DNA from: Streptomyces corallincola
Lineage (GTDB): Bacteria; Actinomycetota; Actinomycetes; Streptomycetales; Streptomycetaceae
Length of the DNA: 64,000 bases
Assembly: GCF_019104725.1 (NCBI RefSeq)
Contig: NZ_JAHRXF010000001.1
Span: forward strand, 281,044 to 345,043
Reading direction: 5' to 3'
Shown here: positions 43,316 through 51,388 of the stretch, piece by piece
Layout: each line of letters starts with the position of its first letter
How positions within the stretch are numbered: position 1 is the stretch's first letter
Position numbers and translations under genes: made by a program
Notes under the pieces: model-generated
The model's input: the letters and a program-made list of their open reading frames with translations, nothing else
The model's database searches: none
What the model was told of the DNA's origin: nothing

Positions 43316-44536
43316 TCACTGTTCGCGCAGCCCCCACGGGGAGCCGTACGCGGTGAGCAGGTCGAGGAAGGGACCGGCCGGGAATGCCTCCGGGCCGAGC
43401 ACCCCGGCGCCCGACCAGGCACCTCCGGCGAGGAGTTCGAGGGCGACGACCGGGTTGACCGCCGTCTGCCACACCACGGCCTGGCAGCCGTACTCCTTCA
43501 TCGACCACTCGTTGTCCACCACGTGGTACAGATACACCTCGCGCGGCGCGCCGTCCCTGGTGCCGCGCACCCAGGTGCCCGCGCAGGTCTTGCCGCGCAT
43601 CCGGTCCCCCAGGGTCGCCGGGTCCGGCAGCGAGGCGGCGACCACGTCGCGCGGGGACACCTCGGCGGGCGCGCCCCCGGCCGGTACGGTCACCGGGTCC
43701 GTGGCGTCGAGACCGAGCCGGTGCAGCGTCTTCAGGGTCTCGATGAACTCGTTGCCCAGCCCGTACTTGAAGGTGACCCGCTCCGCCTCCACCCAGCGGG
43801 GCATCAGCAGCACCTCCTCGTGCTCCACGTTGACGCACTCCACCGGCCCGATGCCCTCGGGGAAGTCGAACACCTCGGGCTCGCTGAACGGTTCCGTGGT
43901 GAACCAGCCGCGCCCCTTCTCGTACACGACGGGCGGGTTCAGGCACTCCTCGATGGTGGTCCAGATGTTGAAGGACGGCGCGAAGTCGTAGCCGTCCACG
44001 GTGAGGTTGGCGCCGTCGCGGACCCCGATCTCCTCGATGGAGTCGAAGAGTTCGTCGGACGCATACCGGGCGAACACGTCCGACAGACCGGGCTCCACCC
44101 CCATGCCGACCAGGGCGAGCCTCCCCGCGTCGGCCCACTCCCCGGCCACCGCGAACTGCTCGTCGCCCAGCTTGGTCCCGCACACCTCGTAGGGGCGGTC
44201 GGGATGCGGCCGGGACAGCGACATCGCCATATCGACATAGGTGGCGCCCGCCGCGCCCGCCGCCCGGAACAGGGGCATCACGAAGCGCGGATCGGTGGCG
44301 TTCAGCAGTACGTCGCACCCGTGCGCCGCGAGCAGGGCGGCCACCGCGCCCTCGTCGTTCGCGTCCACACGCTCGGCGCGGAACCGCGTCCCCGCCTCCC
44401 CGAGCGCGGCGACCGCCGCCTCGGCGCGGGCGGGGTCGTAGTCGGCCACCACCATGAGGTCGAAGAACGGACGACGGGCGGCGATCCGGGTGATGGCGGT
44501 ACCCACACCACCGGCTCCCACGAGCAGTACACGCAT
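43316..44536 (-). CDS. saccharopine dehydrogenase-like (carboxynorspermidine-synthase-type) protein
   Basis: The 406-aa protein starts with a Rossmann GAGGVG (MRVLLVGAGGVGTAITRIAA) and contains VVADYDPARAEAAV, VLLNATDPRFVMPLF, MGVEPGLSDVFARYA and the C-terminal GYGCQAVVWQTAVNP-like region. The family reduces or forms C-N bonds of amino acids; carboxynorspermidine synthase and lysine-pathway enzymes are relatives. I chose the ATG at 44536 from GGCAGGAG upstream and the TTGACC/TTGTAT promoter. It is divergent from a TetR gene that may control it. Confidence 0.87.
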   Translation of the reverse strand: MRVLLVGAGGVGTAITRIAARRPFFDLMVVADYDPARAEAAVAALGEAGTRFRAERVDANDEGAVAALLAAHGCDVLLNATDPRFVMPLFRAAGAAGATYVDMAMSLSRPHPDRPYEVCGTKLGDEQFAVAGEWADAGRLALVGMGVEPGLSDVFARYASDELFDSIEEIGVRDGANLTVDGYDFAPSFNIWTTIEECLNPPVVYEKGRGWFTTEPFSEPEVFDFPEGIGPVECVNVEHEEVLLMPRWVEAERVTFKYGLGNEFIETLKTLHRLGLDATDPVTVPAGGAPAEVSPRDVVAASLPDPATLGDRMRGKTCAGTWVRGTRDGAPREVYLYHVVDNEWSMKEYGCQAVVWQTAVNPVVALELLAGGAWSGAGVLGPEAFPAGPFLDLLTAYGSPWGLREQ

Positions 44537-44597
44537 GACGAAACTCCTGCCTGACAGGGACGGGACACGAGAACGGGGCAGGCGCGCCCTGCCCGGC

Positions 44598-44627
44598 ATA
44601 CAACGCCGGGGCGTACCGTAAGGTCAA
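44598..44627 (-). promoter_or_regulatory. promoter of the saccharopine-dehydrogenase-like gene
   Basis: On the minus strand TTGACC, an 18-base spacer and TTGTAT give a vegetative promoter with about 55 bases of leader before the ATG. The divergent TetR gene starts 74 bases beyond the -35, so its protein could act here. Confidence 0.6.
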
Positions 44628-44700
44628 TGGTGTTGGCATAAGGGCACGGCCGCACCCCGGCCCGCACCCCCGAGGCACCCCACCGACCGGAGACTCCGCC

Positions 44701-45426
44701 GTGGCCAAACCCGTCGTCCCCGAGGACCGCCGCAGGCGCCGCCGCCCCACCCGGAGCGGCACTGTGCTCTCCGAGGCGCTGATCGTGGACACCGCGCTCC
44801 GGCTGCTGCGCGAGCACGGCAGCAGCGGCCTGACCGCGCGCCGCCTCGGTCTCGCCCTCGACTGCGACCCGAGCACGCTGTACCGGTACTTCCGGGGCAT
44901 GGACGACCTGACCCTCGCCATCGGTGACGCCCTCGTCGGGCAGGCCCTCGACGGCTGGCGGGCGAGCGGCGACTGGCGGGCCGACCTGCGCACGATCGGG
45001 CTGCGCATGCACGCCGTGTACGTCGCCCATCCGCAGGCGGCGACCCTCACCGCGTACCGGGTCACCGGCCGCGCCCACGAACTGGCCGCCGACGAGGCCG
45101 TACTGCACGTGCTGCGGACGGCCGGGTTCGATCTGGCGGACACGGTCCGGATCTACCACGCCTTCATCGACCAGACCCTGGCCTTCGCCGCCCTGGACGC
45201 CGCCTCCCTGGCCCTGCCCAGCGCCTCCCAGCGCGCCGACGAGGACAAATGGCAGTCCACCTACGCCCGCCTGCCCCGCACCACCCACCCCCGCATCGCG
45301 GAGGCCGCCCACCTGCTGGCCCGCCGCATGGTGACCAGCGCCTATCCGACGGCCCTGGAGATGCTGCTGGACAGCGCGGCGGGACGGCTGGGTGAGGCGG
45401 GGACGGGTCCGGCGGGGGAGAGCTGA
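44701..45426 (+). CDS. TetR-family regulator, TetR_C type
   Basis: The 241-aa protein has a basic start and HTH (LSEALIVDTALRLLREHG, LTARRLGLALDCDPSTLYRYF) and a long C-terminal domain of the tetracycline-repressor type. GTG start. It is divergent from the saccharopine-dehydrogenase-like gene and is probably its regulator. Confidence 0.9.
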   Translation: MAKPVVPEDRRRRRRPTRSGTVLSEALIVDTALRLLREHGSSGLTARRLGLALDCDPSTLYRYFRGMDDLTLAIGDALVGQALDGWRASGDWRADLRTIGLRMHAVYVAHPQAATLTAYRVTGRAHELAADEAVLHVLRTAGFDLADTVRIYHAFIDQTLAFAALDAASLALPSASQRADEDKWQSTYARLPRTTHPRIAEAAHLLARRMVTSAYPTALEMLLDSAAGRLGEAGTGPAGES

Positions 45427-45454
45427 CGCGGCTCCGCCGGTTCCGTACGCCGTC

Positions 45455-46345
45455 TCAGCGCACCGGCCGCAGCTCCCGCGCCGCCGTCTCCGTCACCGCG
45501 TGCGACAGGGCGGCCAGCGCGGGGGAGTCCAGTTTCCAGCGCTGCCAGTACAGCGTGGCGTCCGCCCACAGGTCCGGGGCGAGGAGGACGAGGCGTCCCG
45601 TGCCGAGCAGGGGCAGCGCCTGGGCCTCCGGGAGCATGCCCCAGCCGAGCCCGGCGGCCACCGACTCCGCGAACCCCTCCGAGGTCGGCACATGGTGCCG
45701 CAGCGCGCTCGCGGACGCTCCCGCGATCCGCCGGACGAACGCGTCCTGGAAGTCGTCCTTCCGGTCGAACACCACCACCGGCGCGCCGGGCAGCCGGTCC
45801 GCCAGCGGCCCGTCCGACAGATACCGGTCCACGAAGCCGGGCGCGGCGGCGGGGAGATAGCGCATCCGCCCCAGCGCCCGCGCCGAACACCCCGGCACCG
45901 GCTCCGCCGACGACGTCACCGCCGCCATCACCAGCCCCTCCCGCAACAGGGCCGCCGTGTGCGCCTCGTCCTCCCGGCGCAGCTCGAAGCAGAGCCCGTC
46001 CAGCGGGGCCAGCGCGGGGAGGAACCACGTCGCCAGGGAGTCCGCGTTCACCGCGACCGACACCCGTGTCGGCTCGCCGGACCCGCTGAGCCCCAGCTCA
46101 CCCCGCGTGTCCCGCTCCAGCCGGGCCAGTTGCCGGGCGAACCGCACCAGCACCTCGCCGGAGTCGGTGGGCCGCACCGGCTTGGTCCGCCGGAGCAGCA
46201 CCCGCCCGGTCCGCTCCTCCAGCGCCTTCACCCGCTGGCTCACGGCGGACGGCGTGACATGCAGCACGCCCGCCGCCGCCTCGAAGGTGCCCTCGTCCAC
46301 CACCGTCAGCAGGGTCCGCACGAGATCAAGGGGAAGCTCTGTCAT
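45455..46345 (-). CDS. LysG/ArgP-type LysR regulator of the lysE exporter
   Basis: The 296-aa protein starts LPLDLVRTLLTVVDEGTFEAAA with the HTH HVTPSAVSQRVKALEERTGRVLLRR, and has an effector domain containing VSVAVNADSLATWFLPAL, characteristic of LysG/ArgP (IciA). In Corynebacterium LysG activates lysE when basic amino acids accumulate. It is divergent from lysE 70 bases away. I chose the ATG at 46345; the frame further upstream runs through lysE. Confidence 0.92.
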   Translation of the reverse strand: MTELPLDLVRTLLTVVDEGTFEAAAGVLHVTPSAVSQRVKALEERTGRVLLRRTKPVRPTDSGEVLVRFARQLARLERDTRGELGLSGSGEPTRVSVAVNADSLATWFLPALAPLDGLCFELRREDEAHTAALLREGLVMAAVTSSAEPVPGCSARALGRMRYLPAAAPGFVDRYLSDGPLADRLPGAPVVVFDRKDDFQDAFVRRIAGASASALRHHVPTSEGFAESVAAGLGWGMLPEAQALPLLGTGRLVLLAPDLWADATLYWQRWKLDSPALAALSHAVTETAARELRPVR

Positions 46346-46352
46346 CACGAGC

Positions 46353-46378
46353 GCTAAGGATACGTAAGAATCTTTAGC
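46353..46378. promoter_or_regulatory. LysG-type operator between lysG and lysE
   Basis: GCTAAGGAT and ATCTTTAGC are near-complementary arms (8 of 9 pairs) around eight bases, in the short divergent promoter region. This is the expected place for LysG binding. Confidence 0.6.
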
Positions 46379-46402
46379 TGTACGCGGCACGTCCCGCCGA
46401 CC

Positions 46403-46408
46403 TAGCGT
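46403..46408 (+). promoter_or_regulatory. -10 box of a probable leaderless lysE transcript
   Basis: TAGCGT ends 7 bases before the lysE ATG, so the transcript would start at or next to the start codon, and no Shine-Dalgarno is visible. No clear -35 was found, consistent with activator dependence. Confidence 0.5.
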
Positions 46409-46415
46409 CGGGCGC

Positions 46416-47033
46416 ATGAACCACGCCCTGACCGCTGCCGCCGCCGGATTCGGCACCGGCCTCTCCCTGATCGTCGCCATCGGCGCCCAGAACGCCTTCG
46501 TCCTGCGCCAGGGGGTGCGCCGGGACGCCGTACTCGCCGTGGTCGGGATCTGCGCCCTGTCCGACGCCGCGCTCATCGCGCTCGGCGTCGGCGGGGTCGG
46601 CGCGCTGGTGACCGCGTGGCCCGGCGCCGTCCGCGCGGTCGGCCTGGTGGGCGGTGTCTTCCTGCTCTGCTACGGCGTCCTCGCCGCCCGGCGCGTCCTG
46701 CGCCCCGGCACCGGCGGCCTCAGCGCCTCCGGCGACCCGGCGGGGACCCGGCGCCGGGCGGTGCTGACCTGCCTGGCGATGACCTGGCTGAACCCGCACG
46801 TCTACCTGGACACGGTGTTCCTGCTCGGCTCGCTCGCCGCCGACCGGGGGCCGCTGCGCTGGACGTTCGGACTCGGTGCCGCCGTGGCCAGCCTCTGCTG
46901 GTTCGCCGCCCTCGGGTTCGGCGCCCGGCTGCTCGGCCGCGTCCTCGCCGGACCCCGCGCCTGGCGGGTGCTGGACGCCCTGGTCGCCGTCACCATGCTG
47001 GTGCTCGGCGCCTCGCTGGTGGCCGGGGTCTGA
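46416..47033 (+). CDS. lysE: LysE-family basic amino-acid exporter
   Basis: The 205-aa protein has six hydrophobic segments and the LysE/RhtB motif GFGTGLSLIVAIGAQNAFVLRQG at the N terminus, with LTCLAMTWLNPHVYLDTVFLLGSLA in the middle. LysE exports lysine and arginine and protects against basic dipeptide overload. Divergent from its LysG regulator. Leaderless start likely. Confidence 0.93.
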   Translation: MNHALTAAAAGFGTGLSLIVAIGAQNAFVLRQGVRRDAVLAVVGICALSDAALIALGVGGVGALVTAWPGAVRAVGLVGGVFLLCYGVLAARRVLRPGTGGLSASGDPAGTRRRAVLTCLAMTWLNPHVYLDTVFLLGSLAADRGPLRWTFGLGAAVASLCWFAALGFGARLLGRVLAGPRAWRVLDALVAVTMLVLGASLVAGV

Positions 47034-47168
47034 GCCGCCACCCGCCCGGGCCGGAACCCCGCGACCGGGCCGGACCGGGGGTCGCACCGGTGGCCGGAGC
47101 GGTGCCCCGACCGGTGGCCGGACCGATGGGGGCGGCGACGTCGGTTCCTGTCATAGTGATGCTCGCAA

Positions 47169-47184
47169 TCGAAAGATGTATCGA
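47169..47184. promoter_or_regulatory. TCGA-N8-TCGA dyad upstream of the MFS gene
   Basis: TCGAAAGATGTATCGA has arms TCGAAA and TATCGA with one mismatch, 16 bases before the MFS start, and sits within a larger GCTCG...CGAGC pairing. A candidate operator close to the start codon. Confidence 0.45.
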
Positions 47185-47199
47185 GCACGCAGGAAGCAC

Positions 47200-48528
47200 G
47201 TGGACACCAGCGACAGTAGTAGTACCGAGAGCACCGGAAGCTCCGGGGGCACCGGGACGCGGGACGCCGCGCCCGCGAGCCCGGCGCCGCCTCCGCGCGG
47301 CTGGCGCCGCTGGGCGATGGACACCCAGCCCCTGCGCATCCCGGCCTACCGCCGGTTGTGGACCTCCACCATCGTCACCTCCGTCGGCAGCCAGCTCACC
47401 GCGGTCGCCGTGCCCAAGCAGGTCTACGACGTCACCGGGTCCTCGGCCTGGGTCGGCTACGCCAGCATCGCCGGACTGGTCCCGATGGTCGTGTTCGCGC
47501 TGTGGGGCGGTGCCGTCGCGGACACCGTGGACCGGCGCAAACTGCTGCTGATCACCAACATCGGCATCGCCGTGACCTCGGTGCTGTTCTGGGCGCAGGC
47601 CGTCACCGGGATGCGCTCGGTGGTGGTGCTGATGGTGCTGCTCGCCCTCCAGCAGGCGTTCTTCGGCCTGAACTCCCCGGCCCGCAACGCCTCCATCGCC
47701 CGGCTGGTCCCGGCGGGGCAGCTCCCGGCGGCCAACGCGCTCAGCTCGACCGTGATGCAGACCGGCCTCATCGCCGGACCGCTCCTCGCGGGCGCCCTGA
47801 TCCCGGTCCTCGGTCTGTCCACGATGTACCTGATCGACGCCGTCGCGCTGTGTGTGACCGTGTGGGCCGTGTTCCGGCTGCCCGCGCTGCCGCCGCTGGG
47901 CGACGGGCCCGCCCGCCGGGCCGGGATGCGCGAGATCGTGGACGGCTTCCGCTACATCTCCGGGCACAAGGTGCTGCTGCTGTCTTTCCTCGCGGACATC
48001 GTCGCGATGGTGTTCGGCATGCCCCGCGCGCTCTTCCCGGAGCTGGCCGCGCAGACCTTCCACCACTGGAACAGCGGCCTGGCGCTCGGCCTGCTGTTCG
48101 CGGGCATCCCCATCGGCGCGGTGCTCGGCGGACTCTTCTCCGGAGTCTTCTCCCGGGCACGACGGCACGGCTGGATGGTCATCGGCTCGGTCGTCGGCTG
48201 GGGTGTCGCCATCGCCGGGTTCGGACTCACCGGGAACCTGTGGGTGGCCGTCGCGCTGCTGGCCGTCGCGGGCGTCGCCGACATGGTCTCGATGGTGTTC
48301 CGGGGCGCGATCCTGCTGTCCGCCGCGACCGACGAGATGCGCGGCCGGATGCAGGGCGTCTTCACCGTCGTCGTCGCGGGCGGCCCCCGCCTGGCCGACG
48401 TCCTGCACGGCACCGCCGGTTCCGCGCTCGGCACCCGCGCGGCCGTCACGGGCGGCGGCGCCCTGGTCGTCGTCATCATGCTGGCGCTCGCCTTCGCCAT
48501 GCCCGCCCTGCGCCGCTACCGCGTCTGA
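47200..48528 (+). CDS. MFS exporter, EntS/Major-facilitator type
   Basis: The 442-aa protein has a Ser/Thr-rich N-terminal tail, then 12 hydrophobic segments. PAYRRLWTSTIVTSVGSQLTAVAVPKQVYDVTG and ADTVDRRKLLLITN (motif-A-like) place it with EntS/macrolide-type exporters. I chose GTG 47200 because AGGAAG lies 4 bases upstream. The TCGA-dyad just upstream may be an operator. Substrate unknown, possibly a siderophore or drug. Confidence 0.9.
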   Translation: MDTSDSSSTESTGSSGGTGTRDAAPASPAPPPRGWRRWAMDTQPLRIPAYRRLWTSTIVTSVGSQLTAVAVPKQVYDVTGSSAWVGYASIAGLVPMVVFALWGGAVADTVDRRKLLLITNIGIAVTSVLFWAQAVTGMRSVVVLMVLLALQQAFFGLNSPARNASIARLVPAGQLPAANALSSTVMQTGLIAGPLLAGALIPVLGLSTMYLIDAVALCVTVWAVFRLPALPPLGDGPARRAGMREIVDGFRYISGHKVLLLSFLADIVAMVFGMPRALFPELAAQTFHHWNSGLALGLLFAGIPIGAVLGGLFSGVFSRARRHGWMVIGSVVGWGVAIAGFGLTGNLWVAVALLAVAGVADMVSMVFRGAILLSAATDEMRGRMQGVFTVVVAGGPRLADVLHGTAGSALGTRAAVTGGGALVVVIMLALAFAMPALRRYRV

Positions 48529-48567
48529 CGCCCGCGCCCCGAGAACCGCTCCCGCGCCGCCGCGCCC

Positions 48568-49023
48568 CTACGACGAGGTGTGGCGGCGCACCGCGTACTG
48601 GTCCAGCAGCTTGCCGCGCGTGGTCTCCAGCCGGTGCGCCAGGATCTCGGCGACCGTGCGCACCACCGACAGCCCGAGCAGCGGATCCTCCACGCACAGC
48701 GCCAGCACCGAGGGCCCGTCGAACTCGTAGGCCCGTACGTTGCTGAAGGCCACCGCGCCGAAGTCCCAGGCGTACGGCGGGAAGAGCCAGGACCAGCCGA
48801 GCAGGTCCCCGGAGCCCAGCGAGGCGACGGTGACACGCCTGCGGGAGGTGACCTCCTGGTCCAGGTGCACGGCGCCGGAGCGGAGTACCCAGAACCGGTC
48901 CGCGGTGCCCCCGGCCTCGAAGATGCGGGTGTCCTCCGGGAAGGAGACCTCCTGGGCCAGCTCCATCAGCCGCTCCCGCTGGGGCTGCGGCAGGGCGGTC
49001 AGCAGTTTTATCGCTTTGGTCAT
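48568..49023 (-). CDS. cyclic-nucleotide-binding-domain protein
   Basis: The 151-aa protein is one CRP-type cNMP-binding domain: FPEDTRIFEAGGTADRFWVLRSGAVHLDQEV, VASLGSGDLLGWSWLFPP, then the C-helix VRTVAEILAHRLETTRGKLL. No HTH follows, so it is not a CRP-like regulator by itself; it may act as a nucleotide-sensing subunit or an anti-sigma-network regulator. GAGGAG precedes the ATG. It lies in a stress-factor neighbourhood. Confidence 0.88.
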   Translation of the reverse strand: MTKAIKLLTALPQPQRERLMELAQEVSFPEDTRIFEAGGTADRFWVLRSGAVHLDQEVTSRRRVTVASLGSGDLLGWSWLFPPYAWDFGAVAFSNVRAYEFDGPSVLALCVEDPLLGLSVVRTVAEILAHRLETTRGKLLDQYAVRRHTSS

Positions 49024-49150
49024 GGCGCGGGACTCCTCACCGCCGAGGGCCGGGCTGTCTCCTTGAAGCCATTTCAGCGGCTGCGACGCCGCAGGGCACC
49101 TCGAACGGCCCCGGCACGGTGCGCCGGGCGGGCCGGAACGGCGGAAAAAA

Positions 49151-49182
49151 GCCCTGGCTGGACGGGGGAGACCAGCCAGGGC
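49151..49182 (-). terminator. intrinsic terminator, minus direction
   Basis: GCCCTGGCTGG and CCAGCCAGGGC form a perfect 11-bp stem around a 10-base loop, with AAAAAA at 49145-49150 on the plus strand, i.e. a U-run after the stem in minus-strand RNA. It would end transcription from the 71-aa gene before the cNMP gene, or attenuate read-through. Confidence 0.82.
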
Positions 49183-49314
49183 AGCCCTGGAGCGGCGGGG
49201 AATCCGTGTTCCGGACCACGCCACGTATGGGTGAACGATAAACCAGTTCGCGCGGTTCCCGCCCCGGAAACCAGGGCGAGTGACCTCTTTCACCTCGGCC
49301 GCTCCGAGGCCCCC

Positions 49315-49377
49315 GTCACCGCTCCGGGGCCCCCGGTCAGCGGTCCGGGGCCCCGGTCACCGGTGGTCCGGGGCCGC
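49315..49377. repeat. three copies of a 20-22 bp G/C repeat
   Basis: GTCACCGCTCCGGGGCCCCC and variants start at 49315, 49336 and 49356. They fill part of the 378-base gap between the cNMP gene and the 71-aa gene; no gene is visible in the gap. Confidence 0.65.
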
Positions 49378-49401
49378 ACCGGACTCCCGTCACCGGCCCG
49401 C

Positions 49402-49617
49402 TCACGGCGGGGCCGACCCCGGATCGACCACCTCGTGCAGCACCAGCAGCGCCGCTCCGTACGCCTCCGCCCGGATCGACGCCTCCCGCGCGCCGTCCGG
49501 ATCGGTCGCCGTCAGGTTCAGCGCCCGCTCCCGCCACCGGCGCTCCTCCTCCGCCGCGCGGTCCCGGCCCCGCCTGAGCCGCCGCAACACCTCGTCCGCG
49601 TCCACGACTTCGGTCAT
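49402..49617 (-). CDS. small helical protein, 71 aa, function unknown
   Basis: MTEVVDADEVLRRLRRGRD leads into a highly charged helix (RAAEEERRWRERALNLTATD) and a second helix IRAEAYGAALLVLHEV. It looks like a small helical-bundle or coiled-coil protein with high GC3 and a start where a ribosome binding site is weak. I do not recognise it. The strong terminator downstream supports transcription through it. Confidence 0.55.
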   Translation of the reverse strand: MTEVVDADEVLRRLRRGRDRAAEEERRWRERALNLTATDPDGAREASIRAEAYGAALLVLHEVVDPGSAPP

Positions 49618-49737
49618 GGGATGCGGCTACCCGGCGACGGCGCCGTGATGACCGTGCCACGCAACGTGTTTGAGGCGGCCCGCGGAGGTGAGCCGGAAAG
49701 GAAGGAGAGGACGGACACACCCCAGGGAGGGACGGCC

Positions 49738-50178
49738 ATGCGCGAGACGACCGGGACCGGACCGGCGGGCGGACCCAAGGCACCGGACGCCGGGCCCGGC
49801 GGCGGACCCTGTGCCGTGTGCCGCCCCGCCGACGCCCGCTCGGCCGTACGGCGCGCGGTGGCCGAGCGGTGCAGGGGCTGTGCCGCCCCCGACGCCCTGG
49901 AGGACGCCCTGCTGGTCACCTCGGAGCTGACCACCAACGCCATCCTGCACGGCGGCGGCATCACCGGATTCGCCGTCGCCGTGGACAGCGCGGGCGTCCG
50001 GGTCTCGGTGAGCGACCGCAGCGACGACGGCCCGCCCACCGGGACCCCGGCCGGGCCCGACACCTCCCGGCTCGGCGGCCGGGGCTGGCCCATCGTGTGC
50101 AGCCTGGCGCGGGACGTCAGCGTGGCCGGTCTGCCGAGCGGCGGCAAGCGCATCACGGCCCTGGTGCCGCTGCGGTGA
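49738..50178 (+). CDS. RsbW-like HATPase protein
   Basis: The 146-aa protein has a Gly/Pro-rich N-terminal tail containing CAVC, then an HATPase fold with N-box LLVTSELTTNAILHGGG, G1-like SDRSDDGPP, and G2 LGGRGWPIV, ending ITALVPLR. GGGAGGG lies 7 bases upstream of the ATG. It is an anti-sigma or serine-kinase-type ATPase like that at 10614, and lies 286 bases before a sigma-B/F-family gene on the same strand, its likely partner. Confidence 0.85.
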   Translation: MRETTGTGPAGGPKAPDAGPGGGPCAVCRPADARSAVRRAVAERCRGCAAPDALEDALLVTSELTTNAILHGGGITGFAVAVDSAGVRVSVSDRSDDGPPTGTPAGPDTSRLGGRGWPIVCSLARDVSVAGLPSGGKRITALVPLR

Positions 50179-50464
50179 GCCTGCCGTCGCGCCGGGCCCG
50201 CCCCGGTCGGACCCCCCCGCACCGAGCCGTGAAAATCAGTGGTTCCGGATGTGTTTGGAGCCCGGCTGCCGGGGCACGCGGACGGATGTGCTTCGGACCG
50301 GAGGCGCACGTCCAGCGTGACAGCGGCCCTGTCCGGGGCCTGCCTTCGGCAGTTCTCGGTGAGTCCTTCCCGCGCTGCGGCGTTCCCTGAAAGCACCTTT
50401 TCCGGGCCCGGACCTCCGACAGAACACCGGTCCGCTCCCGGAACCAAGCTCAGGAGCGACCCGT

Positions 50465-51310
50465 ATGCCGACCGAAACGTTCACGGGCAGTCCCGGCGCC
50501 ACCCACGCCTCCCCGCACCACCGTTCCGGCCACCGCGTCCACGACGACGCACCCGACACCGCCGCCGTGTTCGCGCGGCTCCACACACTCGACGAGGGCC
50601 CGGAGCGGGACGCCCTGAGGGACGAACTGGTCGCCGCCTGGCTGCCGATGGCCCACCGCATCGCCGGACGCTTCCGGGACCGGGGCGAGGCCGTGGAGGA
50701 CCTGCGGCAGGTCGCCGCACTCGGTCTGGTGAAGGCCGTGGACCGCTTCGACCCCGAGCGCGGCGCGTTCGAGAGCTACGCGGTGCCCACCATCACCGGC
50801 GAGGTGAAACGGCACTTCCGGGACCGGATGTGGGCACTGCGCGTACCCCGCCGGGTGCAGGAACTCCGCAACCGGGTGCGCGTCGCCCGGCGCGAACTCG
50901 TCCAGCATCCCGGCAGCCCCGAGCCCTCGGTGGCCGCCATCGCCGAGCTGACCGGGCTCACCGAGGACGAGGTGACGGCCGGGATGGAGGCGCTGGAGAG
51001 CTTCAGCACCCTGTCGCTGGACGCCGAACTGTCCACCGGCGACGACGGATACAGCCTCGCGGACACCCTCGGCGGCTCCGACGGCTCGTACGACACCGTC
51101 GTGGACCGGGAGGCCGCCAAGGAGGGGCTGCGCCGGCTCCCCGAGCGCGAACGCACCATCCTCTACATGCGGTTCTTCGAGGACAAGACGCAGAGCAGCA
51201 TCGCGGACGAACTCGGCATCTCCCAGATGCACGTCTCCCGGCTGATCAGCCGCAGTTGCGCCCGTGTCCGCGACGAGGCCCTCGGCGGCCACCACCCGCC
51301 CGCCGCCTAG
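50465..51310 (+). CDS. RNA polymerase sigma factor, sigma-B/F family
   Basis: The 281-aa product has sigma region 2 (WLPMAHRIAGRFRDRGEAVEDLRQVAALGLVKAVDRFD and FESYAVPTITGEVKRHFRD), region 3 and region 4 (LPERERTILYMRFFEDKTQSSIADELGISQMHVSRLISRS). AGGAG precedes the ATG. It is a paralogue of the sigma factor at 11168, with the same family architecture, so the window carries two partner-switching modules. No sigma-B-type promoter was found here. Confidence 0.93.
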   Translation: MPTETFTGSPGATHASPHHRSGHRVHDDAPDTAAVFARLHTLDEGPERDALRDELVAAWLPMAHRIAGRFRDRGEAVEDLRQVAALGLVKAVDRFDPERGAFESYAVPTITGEVKRHFRDRMWALRVPRRVQELRNRVRVARRELVQHPGSPEPSVAAIAELTGLTEDEVTAGMEALESFSTLSLDAELSTGDDGYSLADTLGGSDGSYDTVVDREAAKEGLRRLPERERTILYMRFFEDKTQSSIADELGISQMHVSRLISRSCARVRDEALGGHHPPAA

Positions 51311-51356
51311 CACCGCGACCGGCGAACCATTCCGGTCACCACCAGGAGCACCACCC

Positions 51357-51386
51357 GGCGGCCCGCGCGACTGTGCGCGGGCCGCC
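51357..51386. terminator. bidirectional hairpin between convergent genes
   Basis: GGCGGCCCGCGC and GCGCGGGCCGCC form a perfect 12-bp stem around GACTGT, between the sigma gene and the FUSC gene (which ends at 51389). Confidence 0.82.
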
Positions 51387-51388
51387 CC

